Shown in pieces: positions 61,191 through 64,000 of a DNA stretch of 64,000 bases. Positions within the stretch are counted from its first letter, which is position 1. The number at the start of each line of letters is the position of its first letter. The stretch comes from CAIQQQ01 sp037445025 (GTDB lineage Bacteria; Pseudomonadota; Alphaproteobacteria; Acetobacterales; Acetobacteraceae). The position numbers and the translations under genes are program-made. Location of the stretch: contig JBBILI010000024.1 in the NCBI GenBank assembly GCA_037445025.1, forward strand, positions 1 to 64,000, in the 5' to 3' direction. The notes under the pieces are model-generated. The model searched no databases. It had not been told where the DNA came from and saw only the letters and a list, made by a program, of their open reading frames with translations.

Positions 61191-62524
61191 AGCCATTTGT
61201 GCTGGCCGGCCTTCTGCTGGCCCTGGCGGGGTGCGAGGTGCCACCGCCATCCGGTCCGGCCGCAACCGGCCCTGAGGGGATGACCCTACAGCCTGTGGCG
61301 TTCGCGCAGCTGCCGGGCTGGAACACGGATCATGTGGCCCAGGCTCTGGCGCCGTTCCAGGCCGGATGCGCCGAAATGCGCGATCCCGCCGTCGCTGCCA
61401 CCAAGCTTGGCGGCGCGGGCGAGGCAGCCGCCAAGGGCGGCGATGTCGCCAGCTGGGCTGCCGTCTGCGCCGCCGCCGCCGCCGTGCCGCAGGGCGACGA
61501 AGCCGCGGCCCGAAGCTTCTTCGAAACCAATTTCCAGCCTTACGCGGTGGCCGAGAACGGCAACGACACCGGCCTGTTCACCGGCTATTACGAGCCGGAG
61601 GTGCGTGGGGCGCGCAGCCCCGGCGCCGGATTTTCAGTGCCGCTGTACCGAAAGCCCGCCGATCTGGTGATGGTGGACCTCGCCCAGTTCCCCGATGCGC
61701 TGACCAGCGGCACGCTGAGCGGGCCTGTGCAGGCGGGGCAGCTGGTGCCGGTCCCGGCCACACCCGAGCCCGCACCGGTCATCCGCGGCATCGCAAGGCT
61801 GCCCGTGCCGCAGGTGCAGGCGGACCTGCAGCTGTTCCCGGACGCGGCCAAGACCCATCACCTCGTCGGCCGGGTGCAGGACGGCAGGCTGGTGCCGTAT
61901 TACAGCCGCGCGGAGATCGCGGACGGCGCGCTCGCCCGCAAGCGGTTGGAGCTGCTGTGGGTGGCCAGCCCGATCGATGCCTTCTTCCTCGAGGTGCAGG
62001 GCGCCGGACGGGTGGTGCTGCCCGATCACCGGGTGGTGCGCGTCGCCTTTGCCGGGCAGAACGGCCGGCCCTACACCGCCATCGGCCGGGTGCTGGCCGA
62101 TATGGGACAGATCCCGCTCGAACAGGTGACCATGCAGTCCATCCGTGCCTGGATCGAGGCGCATCCGGACCAGGCGAACAGCGTGATGAACCGCAATGAA
62201 TCCTACGTGTTCTTCCGCGAGCTCGACGGCGTGCGGCCTGAGCAGGGGCCGCCCGGCGCCATGGGTGGGCTGGCGTTGACGCCGAACCGCTCGATCGCCG
62301 TCGATCGTGGCTACCTGCCGCTCGGCGCGCCGGTGTGGGTGGACACGACGGACCCGGTGGACGGTTCGAAATGGCAGCATCTGACCGTGGCGCAGGACCT
62401 CGGCGGCGCCATCCGCGGCGCGGTGCGGGCGGATATCTTCTTCGGCTGGGGGCATGACGCCGAGGAGCGCGCCGGACGCATGCGCCAGACCGGGCGTGAC
62501 TACGTCCTGCTGCCGAAGGGCTGA
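61187..62524 (+). CDS. mltA: Membrane-bound lytic murein transglycosylase A
   Basis: A 445-residue outer-membrane lipoprotein that cleaves peptidoglycan. It starts at GTG 61187, with signal peptide and lipobox LALAGC (Cys16). The MltA and 3D domains show DTGLFTGYYEPEVRGAR, VPYYSRAEI, FFLEVQGAGRVVL and VRADIFFGWG, which carries the catalytic Asp. It follows the Tim44-like gene by translational overlap, and the methyltransferase starts 2 nt later. Confidence 0.95.
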   Translation: MKPFVLAGLLLALAGCEVPPPSGPAATGPEGMTLQPVAFAQLPGWNTDHVAQALAPFQAGCAEMRDPAVAATKLGGAGEAAAKGGDVASWAAVCAAAAAVPQGDEAAARSFFETNFQPYAVAENGNDTGLFTGYYEPEVRGARSPGAGFSVPLYRKPADLVMVDLAQFPDALTSGTLSGPVQAGQLVPVPATPEPAPVIRGIARLPVPQVQADLQLFPDAAKTHHLVGRVQDGRLVPYYSRAEIADGALARKRLELLWVASPIDAFFLEVQGAGRVVLPDHRVVRVAFAGQNGRPYTAIGRVLADMGQIPLEQVTMQSIRAWIEAHPDQANSVMNRNESYVFFRELDGVRPEQGPPGAMGGLALTPNRSIAVDRGYLPLGAPVWVDTTDPVDGSKWQHLTVAQDLGGAIRGAVRADIFFGWGHDAEERAGRMRQTGRDYVLLPKG

Positions 62525-62526
62525 GC

Positions 62527-63297
62527 TTGCTGCTGTGCGGCGACTGTCTGGAGGTGCTGCCCACACTTGCGGCCGGGTCGGTCGACGTGGTGGTGACGTC
62601 GCCGCCCTATGATCTCGGCCTGTCCTATCGCAGCTATCACGACCGGCGCGGCGAAGCGGGCTACCTCGACTGGATGGTCGATGTGGCCGAAGCGCTGCGA
62701 CGGGTGATGCGGCCGGATGGCTCGTTCTTCCTCAACATCTCCGGCTCGCCAAAAAGCCCGTGGCTGCCGTTCGAGCTGATCGTGCGGCTGCGCGCCCTGT
62801 TCGTGCTGCAGAACCACATCACCTGGATCAAGTCGATTTCCATCGACGACGACACGGTGGGGCATTTCAAGCCGGTAGCGGGGCAGCGATTCCTGCACCA
62901 GGCGCATGAGCACATCTTCCACCTCACGCTCGACGGCATGGTGAAGCTGGACCGGCTTGCGCTGGGAGTGCCGTACAAGGACAAGTCCAACATCGCCCGG
63001 CGCGGGCATGCGGCCGATCTGCGCTGCCGCGGCAACACCTGGTTCATTCCCTATCCCACAGTGCAGGCGCGGTCTGAGAAGTTCCACCACCCCGGCACCT
63101 TTCCGGTCGATCTGCCGCGCTGGTGCATCCGGCTGCACGGCCGCCCCGACGCGGTGGTGCTGGACCCGTTCATGGGCACCGGCACCACGCTGGTGGCGGC
63201 GCGGCGCGAGGGGGCGCAGGGCATCGGCATCGAGCTCGATGCATCCTATGTCGAGATCGCGCGGGCGCGTCTGGCGGCGGAGGAGGCGGATGGATAA
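62527..63297 (+). CDS. Orphan site-specific DNA methyltransferase, beta class
   Basis: A 256-residue enzyme. The catalytic motif TSPPYDL (24-30) precedes the SAM-binding FxGxG motif VLDPFMGTGTTLVAARREG (about 210-228), so the motif order IV then I indicates the beta class (N4-cytosine or N6-adenine). It is too short to carry the C-terminal domain of CcrM. No restriction gene is adjacent, so it is an orphan. The start is TTG 62527, 2 nt after mltA. The target sequence is unknown. Confidence 0.85.
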   Translation: MLLCGDCLEVLPTLAAGSVDVVVTSPPYDLGLSYRSYHDRRGEAGYLDWMVDVAEALRRVMRPDGSFFLNISGSPKSPWLPFELIVRLRALFVLQNHITWIKSISIDDDTVGHFKPVAGQRFLHQAHEHIFHLTLDGMVKLDRLALGVPYKDKSNIARRGHAADLRCRGNTWFIPYPTVQARSEKFHHPGTFPVDLPRWCIRLHGRPDAVVLDPFMGTGTTLVAARREGAQGIGIELDASYVEIARARLAAEEADG

Positions 63298-63306
63298 GGT
63301 GCCGGT

Positions 63307-64000
63307 ATGACCCAGCCCGCTCCCCGCCCCCGCGTCGCCCTGTTCGTCACCTGCCTGGTGGACTTGCACCGGCCCACCGTGGGGTTCGCGGCGATCCGGC
63401 TGCTGGAAGCGGCGGGCTGTGATGTGGAGGTGCCGCGGGCGCAGACCTGCTGCGGCCAGCCGGCGTTCAACTCCGGCGATCGCGCGACGACCGCTGCGAT
63501 GGCGCGTGGCATCATCGAGGCGTTCAGTGGCTATGACTATGTGGTGGTGCCCTCCGGCTCCTGCGGCGGGATGCTGCGCACGCATATGGCCTCGCTGTTC
63601 GACGACGATCCCAACACCCGCAAGCGGGCCGAGGCGCTGGCCGAGAAGACGTATGAACTCGTCAGCTTCCTCACCGATGTGCGTGGCCTGTTCGCCGTTA
63701 CCGCGTCCTATCCCGGCACCGCCACCTATCATGATTCCTGCGCCGGGCTGCGCGAGCTCGGTGTGAAGACCCAGCCGCGCGACCTGCTGGCCTCGGTGCA
63801 AGGGCTGACGATGGTGGAGATGAAGGAGCCGGAGATCTGCTGCGGCTTCGGCGGCACGTTCTGTGTGAAATATCCCGAAATCTCGGTGCGCATGGTCAGC
63901 GACAAGACCGCCGACATCGCCGCCACAGGGGCGGACACGCTGCTGGCCGGCGATATGGGCTGTCTGCTCAACATGGCCGGGCGGCTGACCCGCGAGGGCA
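63307..64000 (+). CDS. LutA/LldE-like (Fe-S)-binding oxidoreductase subunit, 3' truncated
   Basis: The visible 231 residues contain two CCG domains: first with VTCLVD (Cys16), TCCGQPAFNSGD (Cys48, 49) and GSCGG; second with HDSCAGLRELG and CCGFGGTFCVKYP and GDMGCLL. This is the cysteine pattern of LutA/LldE in L-lactate oxidation and of related heterodisulfide-reductase-type subunits. The frame is open at 64000, so the C terminus and any lutB/lutC genes are outside the window. The start is ATG 63307, 9 nt after the methyltransferase. Confidence 0.9.
   Translation, partial: MTQPAPRPRVALFVTCLVDLHRPTVGFAAIRLLEAAGCDVEVPRAQTCCGQPAFNSGDRATTAAMARGIIEAFSGYDYVVVPSGSCGGMLRTHMASLFDDDPNTRKRAEALAEKTYELVSFLTDVRGLFAVTASYPGTATYHDSCAGLRELGVKTQPRDLLASVQGLTMVEMKEPEICCGFGGTFCVKYPEISVRMVSDKTADIAATGADTLLAGDMGCLLNMAGRLTREG

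Noticed and set aside
1..64000. tRNA, rRNA or riboswitch genes
   Set aside because: I looked for cloverleaf ends, CCA-type 3' ends and conserved riboswitch cores in the intergenic gaps and found none; short ones could be missed without a covariance search.

Overview
The window is high-GC alphaproteobacterial chromosome. The best fit is the Acetobacteraceae (Rhodospirillales). The reasons are the mnmE-mnmG-rsmG-parA-parB origin-proximal order, the DUF3576-leuS-lptE-holA order, a Hint_2/AIDA-type surface protein, an Acetobacteraceae-like porin pair and a Kdp system with a PtsN-like protein. Two perfect parS sites near 41.3 kb place the window close to the replication origin. No rRNA, tRNA, CRISPR array, prophage or transposase gene was seen, and almost all of it is coding. 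No stretch above about 300 bases lacks a gene.

Layout. 0-9.4 kb: 3' end of a hypothetical gene, then DUF3297-purD (minus) divergent from xseA (plus), a PCC/DUF296 protein, an amber-interrupted TSUP exporter, and putA followed by an Lrp-type regulator. 9.5-18.1 kb: a complete potassium module read on the minus strand: a 27-residue leader microprotein, kdpF, kdpA, kdpB, kdpC, kdpD, kdpE and a PtsN-like EIIA. 18.2-29.6 kb: envelope region on the minus strand. It holds a Hint/AIDA-repeat protein with two compensating frameshifts, an acyl carrier protein, an FkbH-type HAD enzyme, a small YPDV-repeat protein, and hldD, a 1516-residue glycosyltransferase fusion and hldE. 29.7-37.5 kb: nth, DUF2244, cupin, GST, gloB, a methyltransferase, a TSUP permease, and an ogt-qor-MFS operon with 4-nt overlaps. 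37.7-43.6 kb: [2Fe-2S] ferredoxin, mnmE, mnmG, rsmG, parA, parB with parS nested in the mnmG/rsmG junction. 43.7-51.7 kb (minus): holA, lptE, leuS, DUF3576 lipoprotein and two tandem porins, the first interrupted by TAG. 51.9-64 kb: thiamine-phosphate-synthase-like gene, yggS, kup, aldo/keto reductase, DsrE-like and LprI-like exported proteins, an orphan substrate-binding protein with a hydrolase, secB, a histidine phosphatase, a Tim44-like protein, mltA, an orphan DNA methyltransferase and the 5' part of a LutA/LldE-like gene.

The strongest unexplained signal is a family of about 110-nt intergenic elements (eight copies or half-copies). Each full copy has a CTTCTTTTC/GAAAAGAAG hairpin, a short CCTCTCCGGAGAGG-like core and a GGTTC-T6/A6-GAACC hairpin. 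All copies lie in the same orientation. Most sit between convergent genes and look like bidirectional terminators, but one sits inside the kdp operon and one inside the LPS heptose operon. Other notable items are the N-terminal five-repeat glycosyltransferase fusion, the FkbH-ACP-Hint envelope cassette with its G8 tract, two genes interrupted by single in-frame TAG codons, and a three-hairpin array at 55.3-55.4 kb.
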